From contig CM039502.1 of assembly GCA_022432975.1 (NCBI GenBank), positions 920,375-984,374 of the forward strand: 64,000 nt of DNA. Direction: 5' to 3'. Under the pieces are notes generated by a model. That model searched no databases. It saw only the letters and a program-made list of their open reading frames with translations, and had not been told where the DNA came from. The first letter of the stretch is position 1, and each line of letters opens with the position of its first letter. Shown here piece by piece: positions 33,858 to 45,213 of this stretch. Origin of the DNA: Begonia masoniana (Eukaryota; Streptophyta; Magnoliopsida; Cucurbitales; Begoniaceae). Both the position numbers and the translations under genes were made by a program.

Positions 33858-34198
33858 CTAAGGAAATTAACCTAGACCTAAAGAGTTAAAGAAAAACACC
33901 AACTACCAAAAACAAGATACACACACCCTAGCAACACAAAAGAAACAACCCTAAACAAATTAAAAAAATGATGCAATAAAATTAGGAATCAAATAGATTC
34001 ATCCAGCATATTTTTATTAACTCCATTGGTTAACATGCAAGTCGGGTTCGTGCTCATAATTCCACTTTAGATTGACATCAATCACACAACAAAGCTAGAC
34101 ACTAAAATAGTGAACATAAATGTGATAAAACAACCTAAAAATCCCTGAACAGAAAAAATACACAAATCAACTCCAAACATAAAATGAGTCTTCTCGGC

Positions 34199-35932
34199 TA
34201 GGGGTGAGCAAAAACCGGTCCGGTCCGGTTTTTCAGAAAATTGAAACCAAATTAATAAAATTCGGTTTTTAATTTTTAAGACCGGGACTGTTTTTATTTT
34301 TTTAAGGACCGGACTAGATCCGGAACCGAATTTCGGTTCCGGTTCTAATCCGGTTCCGGTTTTCCTACTTTTTTTTTTAAATTAAAAAAATTCTCTCTAT
34401 TTTGTATTCTAATTATCTATCCATTGCATTTGTCTCCAATGAGATTAATTGGAAAGAATAATCAAAACAATGATTAATTGCATTTGTCTAAAACAGAAAT
34501 ATTAAAAAATAAAATAAAGCATCCCAAAGTGTCACTGAAAATTGAAAAACAGGAGCAAAGCGTCACTGAAAATTGGATAACAGGAGCAAACTAGCAAAGC
34601 ATCACTGAAAATTGAAAAAAATATTGCTTTAACAATCAAATAAATATTATACTAAGTGAACAACCAGTTTTTAACTTCTACAACCGTCAACCAGCAGAAG
34701 GCTTCAACTTCTACAACCAGCAGAAGGCTTCAACTTCTACAACCAGCTTTTACTAAGTGCACATCCTCACCAAATTTAAAGAAGACCTTCCAAGTTCATG
34801 ATGAGTACTGGTGAATCATCAATGTGAGCCAAAACTAATAGTGTAAACATTAAGTCCTAAAAATAATCTATGATAAAAAGGTGGTGTATTCGGTGATATG
34901 TCAAAACAAAAGAAGAAATAATAGAGGGGAAGAAAGATAAGAGAAAAATCTTTGTTTATTGATGTTTCTGAAATCTTTGTTTCTTGGATGATTGAACCAA
35001 AATACACCACAAAATGCCGAGAAAATAGCTTAGAGTGCGGAACATATTTCTTGCAGTAAATGATAGGATTTAAGCTTTAATTATTCAAGAAAACTCTAAG
35101 TAGCAAACATAGAAACAATAATCATACAATATATCACTTGATGTTCTTATACCTCGGCAATCTTCTCCAACACAGGTTCACAACTTAACAACTCCCAATG
35201 TTCTGGTTTAAATCAGGACACAAACACAAACAAAAATTGATAGCAATTTATCAAGCAACATGTCGCGTAACAGAACAGTTTAAGAAAACTCTACCGGAAA
35301 AAGCAAAGAAACATTAGAACAAGATACTAACAAAGACATCAAACAAAATGACTCGGTCGCGCACCAATTACCAATTATATCAAGATTAGTTATGCAAACC
35401 ACTTACAACTATGGTTTACAAGCAGCCGAGGAGAGTGCGAACTGAGGCAGAAGCAGCCGAGGAGAGGGGTTAGACGGCGAGTGCGAACTGAGGTCTGGCG
35501 AGCTTCAAGCGAAGTGAGATCGAGAGGCAGAAGCAGCCGAGGAGAGGGGTTAGACGGCGAGTGCGAACTGAGGTCTGGCGAGCTTCAAGCGAAGTGAGAT
35601 CGAGAGGCAGAAGCAGCCGAGGAGAGGGGTTAGACGGCGAGTGCGAACTGAGGTCTGGCGAGCTTCAAGCGAAGTGAGATCGAGAGGCAGAAGCAGCCGA
35701 GAAGAGGGGTTAGGGCACTGGGCACTGGGCAGCAGAGCAAGCCGCAAGGATTAAATTCGGTTCTGGCAGAATTCGGTTTTTTATCATCAAACCCAAAACC
35801 GAACCGGATTTTTCGGTTCTACATAAAACAAACCAAAATTCGGTTATTTAAATTGCAAAACAGACCAGAACTGGACCAAATTTTCGGTTCCAATCCGGTT
35901 CTTCGGTCCAATCCGGTTCTTGCTCACCCCTA
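34199..35932. mobile_element. Non-autonomous hAT element 1 (1,734 bp)
   Basis: Termini TAGGGGTGAGCAA / TTGCTCACCCCTA are inverted. 8-bp target duplication ttctcggc at 34191-34198 and 35933-35940; the empty site is preserved in X1 (20107-20114). Both subterminal regions are crowded with ccggtt / accggtcc motifs, a usual hAT transposase-binding layout. No transposase frame. It contains an 80-bp tandem repeat at 35446-35712. Confidence 0.92.
35446..35712. repeat. 80-bp tandem repeat inside hAT element 1
   Basis: Three full units starting at 35446, 35526 and 35606 and a fourth partial unit from 35686, nearly identical, GC-rich, beginning ggcagaagcagccgagg. Confidence 0.88.
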
Positions 35933-36416
35933 TTCTCGGCTAACAAACTTAAACTGATTGGACAACAAACTTTGACACTAAACAACTAAAACAAACGTCA
36001 TGTTATCACTACTTAAACATTCTAGGATCTGTAAAACAGAAGTAAACATGCTTTCATTGATTAAAACATGAAACACCAACTAAAAATAAAAAACAGAATT
36101 GGAACATACAAACAGAATTTTCATGCAACATTTTTTCTTGTTCTTTTCGGTTTAGTTGACAATTAAACAGATTTGAACTACTAATTAAGCCAATAAAACA
36201 GAAACATGCAACACTTTAAATCCTAACAAAGCTGTAAAAGACAATGGTTAAGAGCAATGATATTCAACTTGATGCATTTAACAAACTAGACATGCTGTTT
36301 TCTTGATTTTCATGCCAAAACAGATTAGCATCCAAAACTTTATCACATATAGCAGCGATTATCAACAAGTTATAAAATGCTAACATGGTATATTAACCCT
36401 AGAACATGTTACTAAG

Positions 36417-36779
36417 CATTTGGATGGTAAGATTATCTCCTTTGGCTATAGTTCTAATCGACCCTTATTAAGAGACAAGGAGTTAGACATTGTTTTAAGG
36501 CAATACATTTCCTTAAATGGCTCACTTTCTTAGATTTTTAGAATTGGATGGTATTGTAGCTCACATGTATTGGACCTTAGCCCAACTTGTTGGATTAGCA
36601 CTATGAAGGTTGTGAACCTAAGGGTTATGGCCAATTTTGAATCCCATCAATGGTATAATAAGCCCATAGAAGCTATTTCCATTATCGTTTACAATTTTCT
36701 GAAAGGTAACTATCTCTATTTCATGTGGAATTTATATTAGGAGAAATAAAAAGAATAGCTTTATTCGAGATATGATGAT
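36417..36779 (-). repeat. Inverted repeat flank of linker X2 (right)
   Basis: Counterpart of 20591-20951. Confidence 0.6.
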
Positions 36780-36966
36780 ATACACCGTTCCCAATACCAC
36801 GTGATAAGTTGATTCCTCATTTGTCTCTTGTATGATAAAGAGTGAAGTAGGCAGTTTTTATTGTATCTCTTCCACAGCATCCATATTCATATAAAACTGA
36901 AAATAAAATCAAATTAGAATTTATGATGTTGAAGAAATAAAAACAGCCCAAAATTCAATAGTACCA

Positions 36967-37717
36967 AAATTCCCTCCAAATCAGCCCGGGACGCTTCTAG
37001 GTGCTTTCGACAATCAGGAATCATCATCCTTCATCTCGCCAATACATTTTCCTGTTTAAATTCAAAAAATAATAAAACTAGAACCAAAGGAAAATTTTCA
37101 TGAAAACACTCAACAACAAAAATTAATTAGCATAACAACAAATTTATGTAGTTCAGTATACATAAAACAACCAAGAAAACGTTAACATTTACACAAAATC
37201 TCCGGTCTTCTTATCACCTTAAGTACTAGAGAAGTTTTTACCAGACCTGTTGCTTAAGATCATACGGGTCAGCTCCCTTTGCTTTCATTACTTTTGTTTT
37301 GGTAGACTCCTTATCAACTTCTTTCTCATAAGAATGCAGCTCCTTAATAATGCGTTTATTGAAAATCACGAGAAGATGCGTCTCTTTTGACTGCACACAC
37401 AAGACATTATTGCGCCTTCTTCCTAACGGCGGTTACTTTCATCAGGTTAACTTACAACAACTCGACATGTCTGGCAGTTGTAGGCTTAAAAAAACAGCAT
37501 CGTTAATGCACTTGTGTGCACTAGATAAATTTGTTGTTATGCTAATTAATTTCCTTTTTAATTTTTGTTGTTGAGTGTTTTCATGAAAATTTTCCTTTGG
37601 TTCTAGTTTTACTATTTTTTCAATTAAAACAGGAAAATGTATTGGCACAATCAAGGATGATGATTCCTGATTGTCGAAAGCGCCTAGAAGCGTCCCTGGC
37701 TGATTTGGAGGGAATTT
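36967..37717. pseudogene. TFCA: Tubulin-folding cofactor A gene fragments, inverted (unit C copy)
   Basis: Second copy of 21140-21890, offset about 15.83 kb: minus-strand exon KELHSYEKEVDKESTKT-type with GADPYDLKQQ near 37250-37350, and the plus-strand ENVLAQSRMMIPDCRKRLEA exon near 37630-37710. It carries the same lesions as the first copy, hence a duplicate of an already dead fragment. Confidence 0.75.
37397..37527 (+). repeat. Degraded left-type terminal inverted repeat (unit C)
   Basis: Copy of 21570-21700. Confidence 0.5.
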
Positions 37718-38034
37718 TTGATTTTTGATTTTAGAGTTTCAAATTGGGAAAATTAAATTAGAAATTTTAAATTTAAGGCGTTACATCTTTTTTTTTTTCC
37801 AAATCATTCTATTGCAGTTTGCATTTGAGTTCTTATTTGAAGATTAGAATTTTTTTTCCTGGAGTTTATTCTTAGATTAAGCAAAGCTTTGTTAGTCTTC
37901 CATAGATATGTTCTACATGTAATATATTTAACAAGAACTAAAATCAAACTTGCTTTAGAGAAAAAACACCAGGAAAACAACAGAGAAACGCAAAACGTCA
38001 AGTTTTAACTCTGATACCAAATGATGTGCCTTGG

Positions 38035-38145
38035 ACCCTATGATCTCTCGCTCAACATGACAAGGTACATGCGGAAACAATAAAACGATCAGACAATTCG
38101 GTGTTCTCGGTTTTAACCAAAGAACACCCAAATGACAATTCGGTG
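38035..38145 (-). mobile_element. Truncated copia-type LTR end (unit C)
   Basis: First ~110 bp of the LTR seen at 22208. The sequence then repeats gacaattcggtgttc (at about 38091-38105 and 38133-38147) and jumps to the loop of the DUF1664 palindrome (ttttacatgttcaattcc, compare 26274). The duplicated 15 bases look like filler left by break repair. Confidence 0.65.
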
Positions 38146-38147
38146 TT

Positions 38148-40604
38148 CTTTTTACATGTTCAATTCCATATAGAAATCTTAGATGATAAGATGTTGAAGC
38201 AAAATGAACTCTCAACATTAATTAAAAATGATGTATGTCATTTAATGCAGATAAAACTCACGTATCATTTTCTGCTGAATGTTGCATACATGACATGATC
38301 TTGTGATTTGTAAAACAGGTTGCTGGAGTTCAAAGATTTCTTTCTGATATTGACGTAGGTTTGCATCAATTGCTAACCATGATATCTGGTTTGGTAAGTT
38401 TTGCTTGATAAAAGTTTTCAAAACTTATTTTAATTTTTTTTTGTAAATTTGTGAGTTTCAAAAATAAGTAATAACATATTAGCTCATGTTTAAGTTTCAT
38501 TGTACAGATATTTTATGACTACGATATTTTACAATTAGATTTGAGTTATACTGTTTTGTGTTTTCTCTTATTTATAATTGAATCTTTATTCTTTTTTCTC
38601 TTTATTTCAAGATGGGAAAATATCTTCACTTGAATATAAGCGGGTGAAAAACTTTCTAAAGCATATTATTTTTTATTAGTATTTGACCAGTTTGATTTAA
38701 TGAGTTAGAAGATAAAAGTTGAAATTGAGAAGTACAAAACTCTACCCCACTAAAAGAGCGCATTCGATAATGAAAGTTTAAGGAATACATTTCTTCATTC
38801 TATTTTATCACTTGTAGTGTGTTGTTAGTTGGCTTCTGAAGTAAATATTAATGTTATCATTTTCTGGCACGAACTTGCAAATGTTGGTCTACTGTACTTG
38901 TGTAATTTTGTTGATAGAAAGAAAGAAAAAATGCCCGAAGCTTTAAAGGTTGGAATTTTCCCTTTAGTCTTTATTAACTTGTATTTGGAGCACGAAATAG
39001 TTTAATTCATTAGTATATATTACAAGATGATTATCTGGCCACCTGTTGTGATTGGACCACTAAATGCAACATATAAAATTGTGATGTTCATTAGGGGTGA
39101 GCAAAAACCGGTCCGGTCCGGTTTTAAGGAAGATTGGAACCGAAATAATAAAATTCGGTTTCTAATTTTTAGGACCGGGACTGCTTTTATTTTTTTAAGG
39201 ACCGGACTAGAACCGGATCCGAATTTCGGTTCCGGTTCTAATCCGGTTCCGGTTTTCCCACATTTTTTTAAACAAAAAATACTTATTCTTATTAGAAATA
39301 CAGATTAAAATTTGAATACTAGAACTCTCTACATTTTGATCATCGTTAGTGATTTTAATTTCATCTAATTACATCATGCTTCCTTACTAAGAAATCCTGA
39401 AATCCATGTAAGTTCAATTTTATGAGCTGTATCCAACTAAGTTCAACCACAAGAGAGCATCATCACCAAATAATCCAGTATCAATCAATTAACCTATTCA
39501 ATTGATCAAGAAAGACAAAAAAAATCAACCATATAAAAAAAAATATGTATTGTCTGGCTACCGAGAGAAACCTTCAAAAATCAAAACTCCATCAAAAGAC
39601 AAATCTTATAGCCGCAAACGAACAATCGTGATGAAAACAAGAATTGTAATTAAATCTGAAGAAAACACCCAAGAACAAATGATTAACATAAACCCTAGAA
39701 TGAAGACAGTTCCTCATGAAGACAAAATCAAAGCCGACGAAATCTAAGCCAATACAAAACAACAAACAGACGTTAAATCAATTACAACGGGAAGAGAGGT
39801 AGGAATAATTGGAGACTGCAAATCAACTAACCTCGGATTAAAAAATAAGAATAAGAAGGCGAGAAGATGAATTGGAATGATTGGATAAGAGCCCCATAAA
39901 TAGAAAGAAAGCTGTGGGCGAATCAATGGAGGTATTCTCTATGATTCATACATTCAGAAAAATGGAGAAAATGAAGACTGAATTTACCAAGTGAACGCGT
40001 TTGGCCTCATCTTTACTTTTTCCGTCAACGGAAATGAAGACTGCGAGTGCGAACTGCGAGTGCGAGCAGAGAGAGACTGAGACGAAGTGGTTGCCTGGTT
40101 GGGCGTCGGCGACGGCGAACTGCGACTGCGCGGAGACAGCCAGTCGAGCGATCTGATTTCTGAAGAGCTGAGGAGCGAACTGAAGAGTGAAGGAGCGAAG
40201 TGAGACTGTGAGAGGCAGGAGCAGAGCAGTCGAGCACAGCAGAGCCTTAGGGCTTAGGTTAGAAAATTCGGTTCTGGAAAAATTCGGTTTTACATCTCTA
40301 ATCCCGAAAACCGAACCGCATTTTTCGGTTCTACTTAAAAAAAACCGAATTTTGATTATTTAATTTGTAAAACCGACCAGAACTGGACCAAATTTCCGGT
40401 TCCAATCCGATTCTTCGGTCCAATCCGGTTTTTGCTCACCCCTAATGTTCATTCATTTAACTGATTTTTGTATTATGTTACTTGTTAACAAATTCTTTTT
40501 GCCTTCTAAATTACCCAAAGTCTGTCTTCTAATTTGATGAGTTGACGTCTTGCAGGAACTGATGTAGGGAGCAGAACAAAAGATGATAGAGAAAGAAACA
40601 GTGA
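38148..40604 (+). pseudogene. DUF1664 3' exons, single arm (unit C)
   Basis: Corresponds to 26276-27330 of unit B: exon VAGVQRFLSDIDVGLHQLLT MISGL near 38320-38395, the following coiled-coil exon near 38610, and ANVGLLYLC near 38878. Interrupted by hAT element 2 (39092-40444). The opposite arm is missing, so no hairpin is possible here. Confidence 0.7.
39092..40444. mobile_element. Non-autonomous hAT element 2 (1,353 bp)
   Basis: Termini TAGGGGTGAGCAAAAACCGG and TTGCTCACCCCTA. 8-bp target duplication atgttcat at 39084-39091 and 40445-40452; the empty site is at 27207-27214 in unit B. Termini and subterminal ccggt motifs are shared with element 1, but the centre differs apart from GC-rich gcgagtgcgaactg stretches. 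No transposase. Confidence 0.92.
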
Positions 40605-40799
40605 ATGATTGTAACATCTTCAAATTTCCAAAAAAAAAAAAAACATTTGAAATTCAATCCTCAATTAGGAGTACACAAATATCATCATCTATCCATGGCA
40701 AGAGTTTATGGATTATCTAAACCAAATGACAGAAAAATTCATAAGAAATGTGCAGTAAAATCAAGCAAAGAGATAAACGCATTGCAAGTTCACTAAGTA
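40605..40799. other. Spacer of unit C
   Basis: Counterpart of 27367-27559 with a small deletion. No gene. Confidence 0.4.
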
Positions 40800-41594
40800 A
40801 AGTAAATGTTTTCAAAATGGATACCAACTTGAACCAACAATTGAAACAAGAAGTGAGATCTTTGTACCTGTAGGCAGTCATGTGAGAAGTAACGAAGTGG
40901 TAGCTTGAAATGGCCACGAGACAAAACAACTTCAAGTCATTCTTCTGTTTAAATTTAAAACAATAGTAACTATCATATGACATACTTCAGTCATTTGTTG
41001 TCGTGCACCAAAGCTAATGATAAGAATCGACTCTAACAAAGTAATAAGTAACTTCATCTAGAAAATAAGATTTCAAATAAAAGTTAAATAAGTGCTGATT
41101 ACTAAAATGTGATTTCTCATACTTTCAACCACATGAATCTGCGAGCCAAGGCACCCAAGGTAGCAACTGCAATTGTGATGTATTTCATTGACTGAACTAC
41201 ATCAGCAGTTGATTAGCTGCAAGAGCATCAACAACAACATCAGTGTGATCAGAATTACCTTCTGATTTCTCAATGGATTTTTTCAATTCTCTAACTATTG
41301 AATGTAAGCACAGAAAGATAAAATGTTATAAAAACTGATTAATCATCAAACCACAAATAATGAGATTCAAAAGGACCTACAGGTGGCCACGCATGTCTGA
41401 CAATTTAACTTTGACCAGGATCCTGCCTGTAAAACCTACACTAATCATGTCCGACAATTTTATATTGAATAAGTATCTTCCTTGTAAAACCTAAACAAAA
41501 AAAAAAAAAGGTATAAAAATCAATCATAACTAGTATTTAAACAATTCATTAATAAAAAATCACACCGGGTAAATCCTTAACTCTTCCACCTCTT

Positions 41595-41675
41595 ACTAAG
41601 ACTACAAAATGTTCTTGTAAATTATAGCCAATACCAGGTATATAAGCATGAATAGAAAACAGACCTGCTCCAACT
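41595..41675 (-). pseudogene. rps12: Plastid rps12-like fragment (unit C, left arm)
   Basis: Minus-strand copy of the AYIPGI.HNLQEH / [10 protein letters not shown] block. Confidence 0.55.
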
Positions 41676-41970
41676 AAGATCTTCATTTTAGAAAGTCATC
41701 CTATAGGCTCCTTAGCATTGGCCATTGGGAGGTAGTCGAGGGGAGTGTAATCTTCCTTGCAGTCGACAGAGCCTTTACTTCTTCGATCGGAAGGGGCCCC
41801 TTGATATTCTAGATTAAAACACAGGAGGATCTCTTTTATATTCTGTCGAGAAAACTGCCCAAGTATTCTTAGAAAACTGGCCAACCAATCATTCAATCAA
41901 GTTAGGGCATTCGCTCTTCCGAACTAAGCAAGTTGCTTTGATTTGGGAATAAGCTGGAAGTCTTCGATCA

Positions 41971-42059
41971 GGGGGAGTGTAATCTTCCTTGCAGTCGAAA
42001 GGTCCTTTACTTCTTCGATCGGAAAGGGGCCGACTGCAAGGAAGATTACACTCTCCCCC
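41971..42059. repeat. Compact hairpin at the centre of the unit C palindrome
   Basis: gggggagtgtaatcttcctt-gcagtcg at 41971-41997 pairs with its reverse complement at 42031-42059, with only a two-base bulge, around a 33-base loop. Its size and near-perfect stem resemble a plant miRNA precursor. The unit B counterpart (28732-28821) has more mismatches. Confidence 0.6.
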
Positions 42060-42144
42060 AACGACTTCCCAATGGCCAATGCTAAGGAGCCTATAGAATG
42101 GCTTTCTAAAATGACGATCTTAGTTGGAGCAAGGTCTGTTTTCT

Positions 42145-42250
42145 ATTCATGCTTATATACCTTGTATTGACCATAATTTACAAGAACATTCTATAGTCTT
42201 AGTAAAAGGTGGAAGAGTTAAGGATTTACCCGATGTGATTTTTTATAAAT
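42145..42250 (+). pseudogene. rps12: Plastid rps12-like fragment (unit C, right arm)
   Basis: Keeps [20 protein letters not shown] after a one-base shift (tataccttgtattgacc), ending in a stop. Confidence 0.55.
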
Positions 42251-42985
42251 GAATTGTTTAAACACTGGTTATAATTGATTTTTATACTTTTTTTTTGTCT
42301 GTTTAGGTTTTACAGGAAAGATACTATTCAATATAAAATTGTCAGACATGATCAGTGTAGGTTTTACAGGCAGGATCCTGGTCAAAGTTAAATTGTCAAA
42401 CATGCTTGGCCACCTTCAGGTCCTTTTGAATCTCATTATTTGTAGTTTGATGATTAATCAGTTTTTATATCATTTTATTTTTCTGTGCTTACAGTCAATA
42501 GTTAGAGAATTGGAAAAGTCCATTGAGAAATAAGAAGGTAATTCTTATCACGTTGATGTTGTTGCTGCAGCAACTACAACATCAACTACAGATGCAATTC
42601 AGTCAATGAAATACATCTCAATTGCAGCTGCTACCTTGGGTGCCCTGGCTCACGGATTCACGTGGTCGAAGGTACGAGAAATCATATTTTAGTAATCAGC
42701 ACGTTTTTTAATAAACTTTTATTTGAAATCTTATTTCTAAATGAAGTGAATTATTACTTTGCTAGAGTCATTTCTTATCATTAGTGCACGACAACAAATG
42801 ACTTAAGTATGTCGTATGATAGTTACTATTTTTTTCAATTTAAACAGAAAAATGACGAAGAATGACCTGAAGTTGTTTTGTCCGGTGGCCATTTCAAGCT
42901 ACCACTTCGTTACTTCTCACATGACTGCCTACGTGGTACAAAGATCTCTACTTCTTGTTTCAATTGTGGGTTCAAGTTGGTATCC

Positions 42986-45208
42986 ATTTTGAAAACATGG
43001 TCTCAACTTTTGGAATTTGAAAATCATAAACTCCTTCGAACTTCCTTCAAATGTTGTTTACTATTTTTAGGTTTGCTTTTCTGATTTATACCCAGATTTG
43101 AGTGCATTGAAGGATGTATTTTAGTGATGATTGATTTGGAGCTGAAATTCATGATTGGGTCAAGGCCAAACCGGTATAATATGCTTGTTTGGAAGATCTT
43201 TTATCTACTTTGGCTCTTCAATCTAATCGTGCATTCTCGTATGTTATAAGTATATCGTAATTATTTTACCAAAGAATGAATGATTAGATGATACTTCAGG
43301 TGCCACAGTTAGATTGTAGATTGGATTTTCATTGAAAACTAACTGACCCAAGTATGGTACAATGGCACAAAATGATAATAAAGGGGATTTTTTTTTTCCG
43401 CAGGAGAATTAAATGATCTTCTTTTTCTCAAAAAAGGACTTCAAATGCCATAACTGCAATCCTGCCACTGGGAGAGAAAACTCAGCCATGCCATTTTAGT
43501 GTTGGTTGCTCTGTTCAGCTCAAGTATAAGATTCAATGAAGAACACAAGCAGTGGAGTTTTATAAGATTCAACGAGATGCAGGCAGAAGAGATATGTAGA
43601 CAATGAAGTAGTGTTTGCATTTAGATCTACCCAACACTGGGCTCTTTCAGTCCCGACTACACATCAGATAGTTTAATGTTGGTTTGTGAACAATTTACCC
43701 GACTTGTGCTGCGTTTCTTATCTTGTAACCAATTTTAGTCGCTCTGATTATTGTTTATGAACAATTTGTTTTTGTTGGTGTTTTTGTTTCTAAAAACTTA
43801 AATGAGATGCTTTACTTGGGAAAGAGAAACTAACACTATTTGTCATATTAATTGTAAATTCTTTGGTGTCATATTGTTCTGTAATGCAGGTTTTGAAAGT
43901 TGAAAGAGAATAGGAATAGCTTTTAAAACATTTTTGCGTTATCTTGCAGTCTCTGCAATGTTGCGCATACATCTTAGTTATAATTGTCTTTGTCTTGGAT
44001 GCATAAAGAGCTGCTATTTTGCTATAATTCAGCCTCAAATTTTCAACACTTTATGAAATAACTGCTGTTGTCATGAAGCCACCATTTTACAAGTCCTATT
44101 TGACAAGGAAGTCTACCCAAGCATCTACATATTTGGCTTGTACAGCTAAGCCTAATAAGCCAACTCGATTTGACTTACTATTCATGAGCTGCCTGAATTT
44201 CAAATACCAAAAAATAAAAAATAATAATTCAAATTAACTGTGAGCCACCTGTTAAACTAATAAGCATGTTAAACCAGTAGAGATTGACGACCCACACTTG
44301 CGCATAATCAGAGTAAACCAGACATAACCATATATACATGTCACCCTAAAATTATGTACACATACTCACTAAAATGTTCTAAAAGATATTTCAATAATTT
44401 TTATGAGTTTTTATTGAAGGTTACCTATGAATGCAGCATATAATCTATGTAGATTTTCATTAATACAAACCATTTATTTGATATAATGGGAAGTTTTTTT
44501 TTTGAGATTTTTTTAAATCACATCTATGAAACAAATATGACATTAATAATGTTATTTCTTAATTCTAGATTTTTGATGCAAAACAAAAACAAGTTTATTT
44601 ATTTCGATATTTCTTGTAGCAAAGAAAATGATTGAACAAATAAAAAAGAATACTATTTATTTTTAATATTATAAAGTTTTTTTAGAGAAAATTATATAAA
44701 TTTCAAGTCCAACTTCATCTACAATAAATTGAGGGAAAAAAAGAGAGAATGTAACGAAAATAGAAAGTGTCAAGGAAATGATAAGGAAGTAGCGCAAATT
44801 GTGGAATGCACATATGGAGTTGAGCTATATTTTCTCTTTTTATAATCGATGGTTTATGGAAGTTGTGATTTGTTCCGACGGTTCTTGGTTTTCAGTTCAA
44901 GCTCTGCTCTGAGAGTTGCACAAAACAGGTTTCACTAATTTTAAAAGAGAATGGTGCGTTCTTCTTTTCTTTTATATTCAATGATATGGATTGTGGAAGA
45001 GTTCTTACTTAGTCCGACAGTAAGGACAAATCACAAGGAAAAAAATTGATTGAACAGAGAAGATCAAACCAAAAAGTCAAAAGAACACAAAATCATAAAG
45101 ACGAGCAACGAATGAGAGTACGAGATGTAAACATTTGCAGAAAACAAATTGCAGAAGTCCGATTCAGATTTGTAAGCAGAAAGTAATCAAACATGAAATT
45201 AGGAGCAA
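42986..45208. repeat. Non-coding tail of unit C
   Basis: Longest intact version of the tail shared by A, B and C. No conserved frame. Confidence 0.6.
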
Positions 45209-45213
45209 AAGAA

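Larger units (their letters stand above)
40800..42985. repeat. DUF1664 palindrome, unit C
   Basis: Left arm about 40800-41770, right arm about 42030-42985, spacer near 260 bp. Same exon content as units A and B, including the doubled exon 2 (SDMISVGFTGRILVKVKLSN) near 42310-42420 and ATLGALAHGFTWSK near 42630-42670. Stops differ from those in unit B. Confidence 0.75.

Noticed and set aside
39502..39747. Lys-rich 81-codon frame inside hAT element 2
   Set aside because: No family similarity, absent from the other two hAT elements, composition of A-rich non-coding DNA.
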